Shown: positions 21,680 through 33,840, counted from the first letter of the stretch. The stretch is DNA of 64,000 nt from Zingiber officinale (GCF_018446385.1 NC_055988.1:165676209-165740208), one strand, 5' to 3'. A program made the numbers and translations. The notes: generated by a model not told the origin, from the letters alone.

Positions 21680-23190
21680 ATGGAAGGAGATGGACGATCG
21701 CACACCGTGACGCTTTCTCAAGAGGAGCTCGATGCTCTTATCGAGTCGAGAGCAGCGAAAATTGTGGAGCAGCAGCAGAAAGCGTTGGCTGAGCGGCTGG
21801 CGCAGTAGGCGACCTCGGCATCAAGTGGCCAAGCGACGCATGAAGAGCGACCGGAACAATACTCCACTTGGGCACAGAATAAAGGTCAAACCGGCACACC
21901 AAGAGATGCGCCGCCCGCCCCTATTCCTTCCATCGGGCCTTGTTCCAAACACCGTCTGAGCTAGCTCAAGCCAACCAGTGGTCATCCGACGAAGCGCCCG
22001 TGCGGGACGCCAGGAAGGGGAAAATGCCTCAGACCGAGTCATCCCCCGAGCGGATCAATCGCCAGTTCTCTGAGTCGATTCTGCAAGATCCACTTCCGAA
22101 GCATTACGCCCCTCTATCGATAGGAGAGTACAACGGTACAACCGACCCGGACGACCACCTCGGTAAGTTCTACAATGCCGCCACTCTATATCAATACACC
22201 GACGGAGTCAAATGCAGGGTCTTCCTTACCACCCTGTCTGACTCCGCACAACGCTGGTTCAGGAGGTTGCCGGACGGATCGGTACGGAGCTTCAAAGACT
22301 TCCGAACGGCGTTCCTCCACCACTTTGCCAACAACCGACGTTACCAGAAGACCAGCGTCAGCTTATTTTCTATGAAGCAAGGGCCGAGAGAGAGCCTCCG
22401 AGCTTACATCCAGCGTTTCAACCAAGCGGCCATGGATATCCCCACGGTCTCATCCGAGACAATGATGCATGCCTTCACTCAGGGACTAGTCGACGAGGAT
22501 TTCTTCCGCTCCCTCATCCGAAAGTCGTCCCGTGACTACGACCACATGCTGAAGAAGGCGAACGAGTACATCAATGTGGAGGAAGCTCAGGCGGCCAGGA
22601 GGAAAGAAGCACCATCCGAGCCTTCAGCTCTGACCGAGCGGAGACCGCCGGCCAGTCATCAACCCCCAAGGGGACCCCGTGCTGAGGGAGCATGCCCTCA
22701 TTAGGAGGAAAAGCCGCACGCCGTCCAACATGTGGCAGCCGATCAACCCAAGCAAAAAGGAAAGGTATGGACTCCCATGTTTTGTTTGTTTCACCAGTCC
22801 GCAACACACAACACCCGTGACTGTCGAAGTCTCAGCCCGATTGCTCACCCGGCGCCGAGAAGCTATCGCCGCTGATCATCTTTGCCCGATCAACGACATC
22901 GACACCAGAGTACCGGGCGACGGGTGGCTAGGGAGTCCCCCGAACGGCAACAGCATCATTAGCCGAGGGTCAATCCCCGAGCCTCGCAAGAGTGAACGAG
23001 ACCCCCCACCCGAGAGGAAGAAAACAGGAGCAATATTGCTCGGGGCGAGATCAACATCATTGCTGGTGAGCCGATAGGCGGTGACTCCAACCACGCAAGG
23101 AAGTCACACGCTCGGAAGCTCAGGGTCCATGCGATCGGTTGCAGCCAGGAGCGAGCGCAAGGACTAGAGATCAGCTTCGGGCCCAGAGAC
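21680..23190 (+). pseudogene. element A gag
   Basis: Starts at the ATG at 21680 (MEGDGRSHTVTLSQEELD), followed by a Gln-rich coiled segment and an in-frame TAG at about 21806. The capsid domain is open in another frame at 21940-22704 (DDHLGKFYNAATLYQYTDG, RWFRRLPDGS, FANNRRYQKTSVSLF, AYIQRFNQAAMDI, EYINVEEAQAARRKEAP). The nucleocapsid side (22705-23190) has the FCLFHQSATHNTRDC-like zinc-binding region in a further frame. So there is at least one stop and two frame changes. Gag forms the particle that carries element RNA. Confidence 0.85.
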
Positions 23191-23880
23191 TTATAAGGGG
23201 TCGAAGTGCCGCACGACGATGCCCTCATCATCCGAGCGGTAATAGCAAATTATACTATTCATCGCATATTTATTGACACAGGCAGCTCGGTCAACATTAT
23301 TTTCAAAAAGGCGTTCAACCAACTTCAAATTGACCAGGCCGAGTTGCTTCCAATGACAACTCCATTATATGGATTCACCGGCAACGAGGTTCTGCCAGTC
23401 GGCAAGATCCGACTGGCTATATTGCTAGGAGAGGAGCCACTTCGAAGGACACAGACCTCTAACTTCATTGTGGTCAATGCCCCGTCCGCCTACAACGTGA
23501 TACTTGGCCGGCCAGCTCTCAATGAGTTTCGGGCGGTCGTCTCAACCTTTTCTCAGAAGATCAAATACCCCGTGGAGGACAAGGTGGGCGAAGTTAGAGG
23601 AGATCAGCTGACTGCCCGACGAGGCTATGTGGAGATGGTCCGAGCAGAGTCAAGATCCGCTTGGAAAGTACCGCGGTTGGAGGTAAACACTATAACTGAA
23701 AAGCCTCCAACTTTAGTTTATGAAGAAAAAGAAGAGGTACAGATCCACGATGGCCGACCGGAGACAACCACATTCATTGCATCCGACCTGGAAGCGGGCC
23801 AGAAGGAAGAATTGATCAAGTGCCTACGATGTAACCATGATGTCTTTGCATGGTCAACACACGAGCTACCAAACATCTAG
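23191..23880 (+). pseudogene. element A aspartic protease
   Basis: Open from 23206 to a TAG at 23878-23880. The retropepsin active site is FIDTGSSVNII, preceded by the conserved PHDDALIIRAVI segment, and a downstream NVILGRPALNEF strand corresponds to the flap-distal region. After it comes the acidic EEKEEVQIH linker and the FAWSTHELP segment that leads into RT. The stop separates protease from RT in a reading that is continuous in element D. The protease would cleave the Gag-Pol precursor. Confidence 0.85.
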
Positions 23881-25077
23881 CCAAGCGTTGCGCAGCACGA
23901 GCTCCATGTCCGGCCGGACACGCGACCGGTGAAGCAGAGGAAGATGGACTTCAGTGCTGAGCAGAACGTCATCATCCGGACGGAAGTCGAGAAGCTTCTA
24001 GAGGCCGGCCATATACGGGAGGTGCAATTCCCGAGCTGGCTCGCGAATGTGGTTCTGGTCGCCAAGCCGGGTAACAAATGGAGGGTCTGCATCGACTTTC
24101 AAGATCTGAATAAGGCGTGCCCGAAAGACTTTTACCCTCTGCCCCGAATTGACCAAATGGTGGACTCAACTGCGGGATGCGAACTGATATGCATGTTGGA
24201 CGCTTATCAGGGATACCACCAAGTCCCGCTGACCCGGAATGATCAAGAGAAAGTAAGTTTTATCACGGCGGACAACACCTACTGCTACAACATGATGCCA
24301 TTCGACTGAAAAACGTCGGTGCCACATATCAGCGTCTCATGAATAAGGTGTTCCGGAAGCAGATCAGGCGGAACTTGGAGGTATACATGGATGACATCCT
24401 TATTAAATCACTCCGAGCGGTCAACCTATGTGCAGATATAGAGGAGACCTTCCATACACTAAGGATGTACGGAGTCAAGCTAGCTAAATCCTCAGAAGTG
24501 TCTCTTTGGAGTAAAGAGTGGTCGCTTTTTGGGCTATATCGTCACCGAGTGGGGCATAGAAGCGAACCCCAGCAAGGTAAAGGCATTGTAGGACATGCCA
24601 CCTCCCAGAAATTCGAAGGAAGTATAGCGCTTTACCGGTCGAATAACGGCTCTCTCGCGGTTCATCTCCAAAACGGCCGACCGGAGCATGCCCTTTTTCA
24701 AGATTCTTCGCTGAGCCACCAAATTCTAGTGGGACGAAGAATGCGACCCGGCGTTTGAAGCTTTAAATGTTTATCTAAACTCTTTACCTGTATTAGCCAA
24801 GCCGACTATCGGCGAGCCGCTCCGCATATACTTATCCTCCACCGAGCATGCTGTTGGCTCGGCATTGGTAAAGTCGGACGGCGAAGAACAGCTTGTGTAT
24901 TTTCTGAATCACATCCTAAAGGACGCTGAATCCCGCTACACTGGTCTCGAGAAGCTTGCCTTCGCGTTAGTCCTCGCCGCCCGAAGACTCCGACCCTACT
25001 TTCTCGCGCACACAATCGTCGTCATGACGAACAACCCTTTGGGAAGAGTACTTCTTAATCCCGAGGCGTCCGGATGA
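23881..25077 (+). pseudogene. element A reverse transcriptase and RNase H
   Basis: RT begins with HELHVRPD and QRKMDFSAEQN, then KWRVCIDFQDLNKACPKD and LICMLDAYQGYHQ. A one-base deletion near 24305, in the position of the PFGLKN motif, shifts the frame. The catalytic YMDDIL is in the new frame at about 24385. A second shift follows near 24490, then stops near 24590 and 24740. The thumb and RNase H region continues (AKPTIGEPLRIYLSS, YTGLEKLAFALVLAARR, NPLGRVLLNPEASG) and ends at a TGA (25075-25077) where element C reads Arg. The cause is probably CGA to TGA. Confidence 0.85.
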
Positions 25078-25610
25078 TTGATCAAATGGACAACTAAGCT
25101 CAGCGAGTTTGACATACAGTACCAGTCCCGGACGGCAATTAAGGCGCAATCCTTGGTGGATTTCGTCACCGAAGTACAGAACCCCGAGCTCGAAGCCACT
25201 TGGAGGGTGTACGTGGATGGGTCAGCCACGTGGCAGGGAAGTGGCATCGGTCTTTTGTTGATTTCACCACAAGAAAAGCGGATGCATCTGTCCGTCCGAT
25301 TGGAATACCGCGCAACCAATAACGAGGTGGAGTATGAGGCCCTCATAGCAGGATTACAGGCCGCTCAGCACGTAGGAGCCAGTAAGGTGTTAATTTATTC
25401 AGACTCACAGTTGGCCGCTCGGCAGCTCTTCGGAACCTTCGAGATCAACAACACCAGGCTGAAGTTGTACGCGGAGGCATTCGACAAGCTCAAAACCAAC
25501 TTCCAACTTCGGCGAGGTTGTCATACAGAAGATCCCCCGAGTGGAAAATTGGGCGGCAGATGAGTTGGCGAAGCTGGCGAGTTCGATAACACCGATTGTC
25601 ACCCAGCAAC
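25078..25610 (+). pseudogene. element A second (archaeal-type) RNase H
   Basis: LIKWTTKLSEFDIQYQ links to a second RNase H with YVDGSATWQGSGIGLLL, EVEYEALIAGLQAA, IYSDSQLAA and FEINNTRLKLYAEAF. The D-E-D residues of the RNase H fold are visible in these three blocks. A frameshift near 25500 moves VIQKIPRVENWAADELAKLAS into another frame. Two RNase H domains in series place the element in the Tat lineage. Confidence 0.83.
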
Positions 25611-26902
25611 CGATCAAGCAGGTATCCTTAGTGGCTCACATTGACAAGATGGAGGGCCTCGCGTTCTCGAGCAACTAGAGGATGGCCATAGTAAAATTCT
25701 TGCGATCAGGAGCTGCTCCGTCCAATCGGGCTGAGGCACAGTTGCTAAGAAGGAGAGCGGGTTGGTTCACCCTCATAGGGGACCAGCTCTACAAGAAGGC
25801 TTTCTCCCATCAGTTGCTAAAGTGTGTCAGCTCGGAAGACGCGAAATATATACTAAAGGAGGTGCATCAAGGATCCTGCAGAGGACACCCGGGCGATCGG
25901 TCGTTAGCAAAAAAGATCCTGCTAGCTGGATATTTCTGACCGACCCTCCAGGAAGATGCCGCTCGGACCACCACCACTTGCCTTTCCTGTCAAAGATATC
26001 ACAGCTTCTCCCATCGACCGACGGAGGAGATGAAGGCCTCTACAGTAGCCTGCCCGTTCGACCAGTGAGGCATGGATATTGTAGGACCCTTCCCCATAGT
26101 GACCGGACAGCGGAAGTTTTTACTAGTAGCGGTAGACTATTTCTCAAAGTGGGTGGAAGCCGAGTCGCTCGCGAAAATAACCGAGCAGATGGTCAAGAAG
26201 TTCATCTGGCAGCATATAATATGCCAAGTCGGCATTCCATGACGGCTCGTGTCCAACAACGGGCGGTAATTCGTCGGACAGCAGCTCCGAAAATGGTGTG
26301 AGGGGTATGACATTCAGCAACACTTCACCTTCGTGACTTATCCGCAAAGCAACGGGCAAGCAGAAGTCGCCAATCAGGAGATCCTGCGGATTCTTCGAGT
26401 TCAGCTCGACCATGTCGGTGGCAGCTGGGTAGATGAGCTCCCAGGCATGTTATGGACGATTCGCACCACCCCTAAGGAGGGAACGGGGGTCACACCTTTC
26501 CACTTGGTGTACGGAGGAGAGGCTGTCGTTCCCGTGGAGATCGGAGTAGAATCCGATTGGGTGCAACAGTACGACGCGAGTAACGCCGAGCGGAGATAGC
26601 TGGAGCTGGACCTGATAGACGAGGCGCGAGCCAAAGCAGCCGTCCGACTAATGGCGTACCGGCAAAGAATGAAGTAGAATTACAACAGGTGAGTGATTCC
26701 CAGGGCATTCCAAGTCGGCGACTTTGTATGGAAGAAGGTGAAGCCGGTCGGCGATGTGAGCAAGCTGGAGGCACCCTGGGCTGGGTCCTTCAAGGTCATC
26801 GAGAAGCTCCGATCGGGCGCCTATTACCTCAAAGATGAAGATGGACGGTAGCTAGAACAACCATGGAGCGCTAAACATCTCCAACCGTATCGAGTTGGAT
26901 GA
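25611..26902 (+). pseudogene. element A integrase
   Basis: Contains the HHCC-type zinc finger (HQGSCRGHPG, then CLSCQRY after a frame change), the catalytic core with the MDIVGPFP-like first Asp block near 26070, NNGR where element C has DNGR near 26255, and NGQAEVANQEIL near 26350. The C-terminal part has GTGVTPFHLVYGGEAV, FQVGDFVWKKVKPVG and, near 26870, a final HLQPYRVG. Stops occur near 25678, 25937, 26070, 26240, 26598, 26677 and 26850. Integrase would insert the DNA copy; this one is dead. Confidence 0.82.
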
Positions 26903-27008
26903 AAGGTGTGCCAATGTAATTCATTATATGTACTTTCCGTTCCTCGGCTCTCTTTGAATGCAGGAATGATATCAAAAAGCAAAGAATACGCCGAACGTCT
27001 AGGCTCCA

Positions 27009-27165
27009 TGAAGACCGTCGAGCGGCGACGTCGAGCGGGGACGTTAAACTCTAGAGTCGGACCGACGACTATAAACCCCCCGGCCTGAAGACCGTCGAGC
27101 GGCGACGTTAAACTCCAGAGTCGAACCGGCGACTGTAAACCCCCAGCTCGTAGACCGCCGAGCGA
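27009..27165 (+). repeat. short minisatellite of element A
   Basis: About two and a half copies of a unit with GACCGTCGAGCGGCGACGT, TTAAACTC(T/C)AGAGTCG and GACTATAAACCCCC. In element orientation it corresponds to the 11-copy array of element C at 43275-43977 and sits at the same place, between integrase and the antisense ORF. Confidence 0.8.
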
Positions 27166-27419
27166 CAACTATAGGGTTCAGCCTTGGCACCGCGTAATCC
27201 TAATGGAACTTATGGAAGAGTGATGGTCTTGTACTCGACTGTCGAGCGGTAGCTCGAAGATCGAGAGGCGAAGACTCGCACGAGTCAGACAGCTCGCTCG
27301 AATACACACGGTAATTGGACGAGCAGATAAGGAAAGGCCAAAGAAAGTTTATTGATCAAAATAAGTCGAACGACGAGTACACATAGTGAAATAGGTCAAA
27401 CGACCAATACACATCCACG

Positions 27420-29665
27420 ACTTCACTCTAAATAATTAAAAATCTCATCCAGAATCATGGTCAGAAGATCAGCATGATCGCGGATGGGAATAGTGAAATC
27501 CTCAGGAAGCCGACCCTTTGTCTTTAGATAGTTAGCTGTAACGATGATGGCCAACTCGAACGCATGGACGAGCTGAGCGTAAGCTTTTTCAACAAATTTC
27601 TCCGAGTGAATGTAATTCTGCTGCATGACAGTGACTCTGCCAGGTTCGGCCTCCTGATATTCTTTAAAGGTGGCTCGGGAGGCCTCCAGGCGTCTTGAAA
27701 GGTCTTCAGATCACTCTGAAGAGCGGCCACCTCCGTCGAACGACCATTCTTCTCGGCAGTGAGCAGGTCGGTAAACTCGTTGACTTTCAGCTCAAGCGCC
27801 CGAGCCTCAGCATTCTTCGTCTCCAGGTCGGTGATGGCCTGATTCTTCCTAGTGGTAGCCAAAGTGATCTTCTTGTCGTATGTTTTGACCTGGGTTTCGA
27901 GCCGGTCCACCATAGTTTGCAAGCCTGAAGATTTGTGCTGCTTGGCCTCTAGCAGTTTGTTGGTCTTATCCAGGCCGGCCTTCAACTCGGCATAAGAAGG
28001 GCCTTGAGGGGGAGCCCCACCAGAGACCTTGAGCTTTTTGAACTCCTCTTCAAGGAAAGCTAAGCAGTGGCATACCGCTATACTTTCCACCCAATACTGC
28101 AACCCGGTTAAAAGAAAAAAATAGTCAGTACCGAATGGAGAAGGAGAAATGAGGCTTATGATAAAAGTTACCCCGGTGGTTTGTTGCAGATAGCTGTTGC
28201 CGAGCAGCCCAGGGGGCATCAGACCCACGCGCGCTCGGGCATCCTCCCAAACTTTCACGAGGGGTCCCCGGATGATTATTAAGTGTTCAGGGCTCGTTGG
28301 CTATTCGGCTGCCTGCATATATTCCTTTGTCAGTAGATGGAGTAAGGCCTTGACAGTCCTGCGCCGGCCCAGAGTAGACTGAGCAGATGCAGAAGGGGCA
28401 GAAGATTGTCCGACAGGCTCAGAGCGAAGAAGAAATCGCTTGATTATCCGTGGAGCTGGAGGGAGCTAGCTGAGAGGCTAAGCAGGTACGAGGTCGGAAG
28501 GCCAATATCCTTGAGAGGGGGTCCGGTTAGAAGATAGCGCTTCCACAGTCGCTGGAGGCAGTGGAGGAGGATCGTCCATCTGCTTGGACACGTGAACGGT
28601 TGAGGTGGCCGAGCGGGTTGGTGTGCGCGTTCGGCGGCGTTTGCGTCCAACCAAAGGGAGTTCATCATTGGAAGACTCGGCTTCCTCGAGGCGAGTGGTC
28701 GGTTGCGTACTCGATGGAGCGGTCTCTCCAGCTACATCAGTAGTGACCGTCCGAGTGACAGACGCATTGCCCGCCGTCTGCATCTCTTCGCTCTCGCCTT
28801 CATGAGAGCCGACCGGGGTGATGCCAAGTCTCTCTGCCTCCTGCGCTACAGCCGCCTCTATCTCGGTGACCTTGCGTTTCAGCATGCCTAACACCACCGA
28901 TTTCATCATGGTCTCAGCTGCAAGAAAGAGAAAAGAAATCAGTTAGACTCAAGAAAAATGAGAGAAAGTTATTTCTTACCCGGGCCGTTCGGAAGCCGCG
29001 TTCGGATCAGGCTTAAGCCGAATAGATACGGCATCCCTTCAGGCAGCAGCTTATGGATGTCCAACTTCAGCCGACCAGCAGGCTAGCCGCGTGTAGAAAA
29101 GCGGGTTCGGTCTTATACCTCTTCAGATCGGGGGGAGGCGGCAGCGAAGTTTGCCATTGGGTTCGGAAGGGTGGCGGCTCGGGAAAACTCAAAAAGAAGA
29201 AATGATCCTTCTAATGTTTATTGGAGGTAGACATTTTATCAAAGAAAACTAAGCCGATCCGAGCTTGAAACAAGAAGGTACCCAGCTCGGACTGCTTGGG
29301 ATAGTAAAAATAATGAAAAATCTGAGGCTTAAGGGGGATGTTGTGCACTCAGAAGAGCACAATTACGCCGCACAACAGCCTGAAGGAGTTGGGCACGAGT
29401 TGGCGAGCGGAATACGAAAGTAGTTGCACACTTCTATGATGAATGGGTGGGTTGGAAACCTAAGGACATCTACGAATTGGTTGCGGAGGAAGGTAACAGT
29501 GTCGACCGGCAGGTCATGAGGCCGGTCGGACGACTCGGCCAAGGTGAGTTTGTGGTCAGCGGGGATGTCATATGCATTGATCAGTTTAAAGGCATCTCCC
29601 GAGTCAAACCGACTCTCCATGGCTTGATACCAAAGGCCGGGAGAGGGGGCGGACGAACTGGCCAT
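27420..29665 (-). pseudogene. element A antisense ORF (PF04195-like domain plus coiled coil)
   Basis: Opposite in strand to gag-pol. The first part starts at 29663-29665 (MASSSAPSPGLWYQAMESRF) and matches the plant 'putative gypsy type transposon' domain (PF04195) as also seen in C and D. A middle exon has MMKSVVLGMLKRKVTEIEAA, a Ser/Thr/Pro-rich linker and a basic GRKRRRTRTPTRSA segment like a nuclear signal. An exon ending LQQTTG at a GTAACT donor joins, after GTTGCAG, YWVESIAVCHCLA and a long coiled coil (KTYDKKITLATTRKNQA, then EKNGRSTEVAALQ). It ends near 27423 after the MILDEIFNYLE segment, with a frame break near 27626. The function of this accessory protein is not known. Confidence 0.75.
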
Positions 29666-30350
29666 GATCGGAAGGTGAATAACGCAGAAGCTTCATCGGA
29701 AAGATCGACAGAAAGAACAACGAAAGAGGCGACTCCAAGGAAAGCAAGGGGAAGTAAACGCGAAAACAAGAAAGGATCAGGGAGCTTATAAAAGTAGACC
29801 TAAGAGAGGGAGGGGGAGGATCGTCGGAGCATTGGAGGTCGAGGAAGCCGGTGAAACACGCAGAAGCAGCAACGATGGAATAGTTGTTGGCGCTTGTGCT
29901 TTATAAACATAGGGCTCGGTCAGCCTTAGCCGTCTGATCCAAGTCATCGGGATCGAAGTCGACATCCGACCGTCGAATTCAAACCGTCGCCTGTCCCATC
30001 GGAGCTGGCGTCCTCACCGTGCGATGATGCCGGTGGCGCCACGTGGTGGCATGTTAGAGGGTGGCATTTAATGAACACCATTACGCGGGCGTGGGCGCGT
30101 GCTCGTCCTTAATGACGAGGATTTGCACGAATTCCGAGGGATCCTAAAGACATCAGCATTGATCGCCTTCGGGTCAGCGAGGCAATCAGCGGTAATCAAA
30201 ACCTTTCTAGGCCCAGCGAGTGGGCCGCTGAGCGGCGAAGTGGCACCCTCACAGCTCCTGAGCGGAAGAGCACTCGATTCATCGGTCGAGCGGCCATTAT
30301 GCCACCGAACTAATAGTCCAGTCAGTCGGACTTGCAGCCTCCTCCGACTA

Positions 30351-30369
30351 GACTTGAGGGGGAGGCACG
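30351..30369 (+). other. element A polypurine tract
   Basis: GACTTGAGGGGGAGGCACG abuts the 3' LTR. The equivalent tract (reversed) borders the 3' LTRs of C and D. It would prime plus-strand DNA synthesis. Confidence 0.8.
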
Positions 30370-31226
30370 TGATTCGGTAACAAGAGTGGAATCCCGCACT
30401 GGACAGAGGGTAAATGACACGTGGAGGTTAAAGCCAAGATAGTCGACCTAAAAGTATGGCCGATCGGAAGGCCACATGGCTGATCGGCCACGACTGCACC
30501 CGGAGCGGTGTAGAAACAGCTCGATCGCGGGTCGGGTTTCCAACGCTCATGAGTCTGCCTAAGAGGGTTAAGGCGCCGGGCGGCCTATTCGCTCAAGCGA
30601 GTTGCAAATCAATGAAGACGACATTCCCGTCCGAGTATGAGGCCGAGCGGCCTTCCCGCTCGGTCCAAAACATGTCCTCTCCAGGACGGCAGTGGGGCCA
30701 AGCATCTCTCCCGTCCAGGCTAGTAACAGACAAAAGGTGTAGAAGAGGACGAAGGGGACAGTGGGTGATGTCCTTCTCAAGAAATGTGTCACCGACTAAC
30801 AGCATGGTCGGCGACCGGACCGGACAGAGAATCGTACGGTGGAAGTTTCCACTATCATGTCGGAGATATGCTCGGACAGTTACTGTATGACGTCAGACGT
30901 ACTTTTCTGACACATCCATTTTGAGGTATGTCTTGGGAAGCATGCACACCTCTAGAAGCGTGCACGCGCCTCCCAGGGGTCCTATATAAGGACCCCCAGA
31001 CTTTGACGGAGGTATGCATGATCATCTACTGTAGCTCTTTGTCTCGTTATTCTGCTTCAATTTCTTCTTGCCTAACTTGAACGTCGGAGGGTCGTCGCCG
31101 GGATCCCCTCCCCAACTCGGTTTTGCTGCAAGTTTACCGGAGTCCACGTCAGCCCAGAGTCTACACGGAATCAACAGAGAGCGTCACGTCCCCAGCGTCC
31201 GTCTACTCGACTCTCGGACATGATCA
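30370..31226 (+). repeat. element A 3' LTR
   Basis: 857 bp, TGATTCGG...CATGATCA, the same length as the 5' LTR, with the same TATA-in-inverted-repeat structure at about 30976-30996. Followed by GTTAC (31227-31231). Confidence 0.93.
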
Positions 31227-31231
31227 GTTAC

Positions 31232-32237
31232 CATTTTTAAAACAAGAAACAAATCATGGGCATCATATATTGCAAGCAAATCTCTCAAGGTGCATCTTCC
31301 TTATAAATCAAATAACCATGTGTTTCAAGTTCTGTTTTCCATATTCTTCTTCATAAGAAGAGATACTAAAACTATTCTTCTTCATATCCTATAAAGATCA
31401 AGATCGCAAAAAAAATGCCAAGGAAATGGGAAACGCTAAGATAATGTAAATTGGCAAAGTTGCAAATGCCAAAAAGATGACATGGAAGAACATTCATATG
31501 AGTGGAAAACAAGATCGGAAAAAGAATATTACTTATATCAGTAATATTACAAAGAAAATAAATGCCAGGCAACTAGATAGAAAGATTGAGACAAAAATAA
31601 AAATACCTAAAGATAACTTGAAAGAAGAACTTATGCTCAGTTTTGTGAGGGAAAAAAAATTAGATCAAGATCGCAGAACAAAATCAGAACAAAATCAAGA
31701 TCACAAAAAAAAAGATGCCTGGTTAGGAGATAGCTCACCTGGCGAGGAACTGCATCGAGGAGAGGGAAGAGTCACGGCGAGAACACGTCACGGAGAAGGA
31801 AGATTCGTGACGAGGTCGACGTCGAGGAAAAAACCTAACGTCGAGGAGAGGGAAGAGCTATGGCGAGAACACGTTGAGGAAAAAACCTAACTTGGTGAGG
31901 AACGACATCCGCCAACGCGTCGCGAAGAGGGTGGAGTCACGGTGAGGACAACATCGAGGAGAGGGAAGAGTTATGGAGAGAACTGGTAGGGAAGAGCTGT
32001 GGCGATTTGGATGGGAGAAGAAAAGAAATAGGGCAAATGGAGGGAAAGAGTAGCGCTAAATAGGGATCGGGAATGAACAGTGTTGTTTTTTCATTCCCCC
32101 TAATTTACTAGGGATTGGAGAAAACCCATAAACGAGTATATGGAATTTACGGTTTAGGAAACAAACCCACTCACCAAACATACCAATTAATTCCCAAACC
32201 CTTTCCCTTGGTCAACTCCCTCTAACCAAGCAGGCAG
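31232..32237 (-). other. 5' end of the Harbinger element
   Basis: Separated from its transposase by element A. It holds a purine-rich repeat at about 31755-31995, in which CGAGGAGAGGGAAGAG recurs three times, and the right terminal inverted repeat. It probably carries the transposase promoter. The plus-strand open frame at 31477-31890 follows the purine repeat and has no domain. Confidence 0.65.
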
Positions 32238-32240
32238 TTA

Positions 32241-32926
32241 GAGTTTATGACACACAGCCTTATTCTGTATTATAAAAAATTATTTTTTTAACTTAAAATC
32301 ATAACTTTAGATTATACGATAACATCTTTATCATTACACTAAGACTCTCTTTCATACATTTAATAAGTTCAAAATATTTCATCATTATAATCACACGGAG
32401 GCTTCACATGTCTTTAGTTATTAACTTCTTCTCAATAAGGGTTCTCTTGAGTTGTTTGAATGACTTCTCGATTTAGACCTCTTTTATTAAGTCCACTCAA
32501 ACATCTGAGTTCTCTAGCTAGCCTTGAATACTCTGAGTATCCCCTCAATCACAATCTCCTATGTTTTTAGTTGATCAAGCTCCTCAACTTGGATTCTCAA
32601 TCCTTACGTACTTAAAGCATCCTTGTTTAGCATACTTGTTTAGTTTAATGAGTTATTCAAATTTATTTATAAATGTTCATGTTATTTATTTATGGAGGTC
32701 TTATTTATGAATATTGTTCACGAATATCAACGACCTGAACACATATGTGTTAAGCATGCTCGTTTAGTTTAATGAGTTGTTCAAATTTATTTATTTAATT
32801 GATTTTGTGTGTATTGAACGAACATAAATAATTTTTTACCAAACTGAACATCAAACTTATTCATGAACATTCAATTCATTTATCGTCTTATCCTCAAGTT
32901 AGTTTAGGTAAAATAAGAAAAGATAT
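32241..32926. other. intergenic, no gene seen
   Basis: AT-rich DNA between the Harbinger element and element D. TTTAGTTTAATGAGTT-type sequence occurs twice (about 32639 and 32766), together with TCAAATTTATTTAT, showing a short diverged duplication. No coding signal. Confidence 0.5.
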
Positions 32927-33840
32927 TGATCTTGACCGAAAGTCGATGAAATGGAAAGCTGGGGATGTGGCACTTCCGCTGACCGTCTGTAGATTCCGCT
33001 CCGCCTTGCAACATAGATGACGTCAGTACCGAGCCAGGGAAGGGGTCCTCGGCGTTGACCCTTCGACGCTCAAGTCAGTCATTGACGATGATGTAAAAGG
33101 AGGAGCAACAACAAGAATGAACAGTGTAGCATGAATACTATCTATTGCGTACTTCCGCCAATGCTTAGACCCCCTTTTACATAGAGCTCTTGTAGCCCGC
33201 ATACATGCTCCCCAAGGTGATCACGCTTCCCAAAGTTTTCCCTAAAAAGACTTGTCAGTAAAGTGTTCTTGACACAATATCTTAATAGACCGAGCATATT
33301 TTTGATGTGACAGTGAAAGTTTCTGTCGTACAATCTTCTGGTTGACAATGCCTGGTGTCGGCGGCACTAACTCCCAAAAGGATGTCGAGGGATAACACAG
33401 CGAGATAGTTGCTAGGCCGAGCAAGAAAGTCGCTCGGCCAGGACTTCGCTGTTCCTGTATACCACCCGTTCAACTGGGGCTTTGTTGCATGTGTCGCGTT
33501 CGCTCGACCGGAACTCCCCTGTGCTTGTGTCATGTCCACTTGGCCGAAGTTCCGCTCTACCAATGTCGAGTCCTACTGCCTGGCCGAGCGGGTTAGCTGC
33601 TCAGCCCAGCTTCTACATATCGTCTTCTCCTCCGTCCGACGTCCAATACTCCATTGAGTGTCAGTCATTTGACACCTCCCCCGTGTCAAATGCAGGATCA
33701 GACCAGAACCTTCTCATCCTGGTCGGGGCACGATCACCGCCCAACCGATCGATGATATCTGAGAGTTGACCGCCTTGACTTTGACCTCCACTACGGCAGC
33801 TATCCCCCCGTAATATGGCCTCCTCCTTATCACCGCATCA
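32927..33840 (-). repeat. element D 3' LTR
   Basis: 914 bp on the plus strand from TGATCTTGACC to CACCGCATCA. It matches the right copy throughout except for a 38-bp unit that is single here and triple there. The polypurine tract (minus strand, TTAAGGGGGAGGCATG) lies at 33841-33856. Confidence 0.87.

Larger units (their letters stand above)
20778..31226 (+). mobile_element. element A: complete Ty3/gypsy (Tat/Retand-like) retrotransposon
   Basis: Full-length 10,449-bp element in plus orientation, with two 857-bp LTRs and GTTAC duplications on both sides. Order: LTR, primer-site-like motif, gag, protease, RT, RNase H, second RNase H, integrase, a short minisatellite, an antisense spliced ORF, a polypurine tract and LTR. 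The LTRs differ at many positions, especially in their first 150 bp, so the insertion is not recent. All coding regions carry stops or frameshifts. An antisense ORF between integrase and the 3' LTR is known from Tat-lineage elements such as Retand and Grande. Confidence 0.93.
16836..32237 (-). mobile_element. PIF/Harbinger transposon, interrupted by gypsy element A
   Basis: The element is flanked by TTA at 16833-16835 and 32238-32240, the target duplication of PIF/Harbinger. Its ends are inverted: CAGGCTGCTTGGTTAGA at the left and, reversed, CTGCCTGCTTGGTTAGA at the right. It encodes the two proteins of this superfamily on the minus strand, a DDE transposase (20176-20748 and 19295-20091) and a Myb/SANT-like protein (about 18261-19051). 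Removing element A and its 5-bp duplication leaves 4,948 bp, a normal size. Both genes carry disabling changes, so this copy is inactive. Confidence 0.9.

Noticed and set aside
31477..31890. 137-codon plus-strand frame in the Harbinger 5' end
   Set aside because: Low-complexity Lys/Glu/Arg translation of a purine-rich repeat, opposite to the element's genes.
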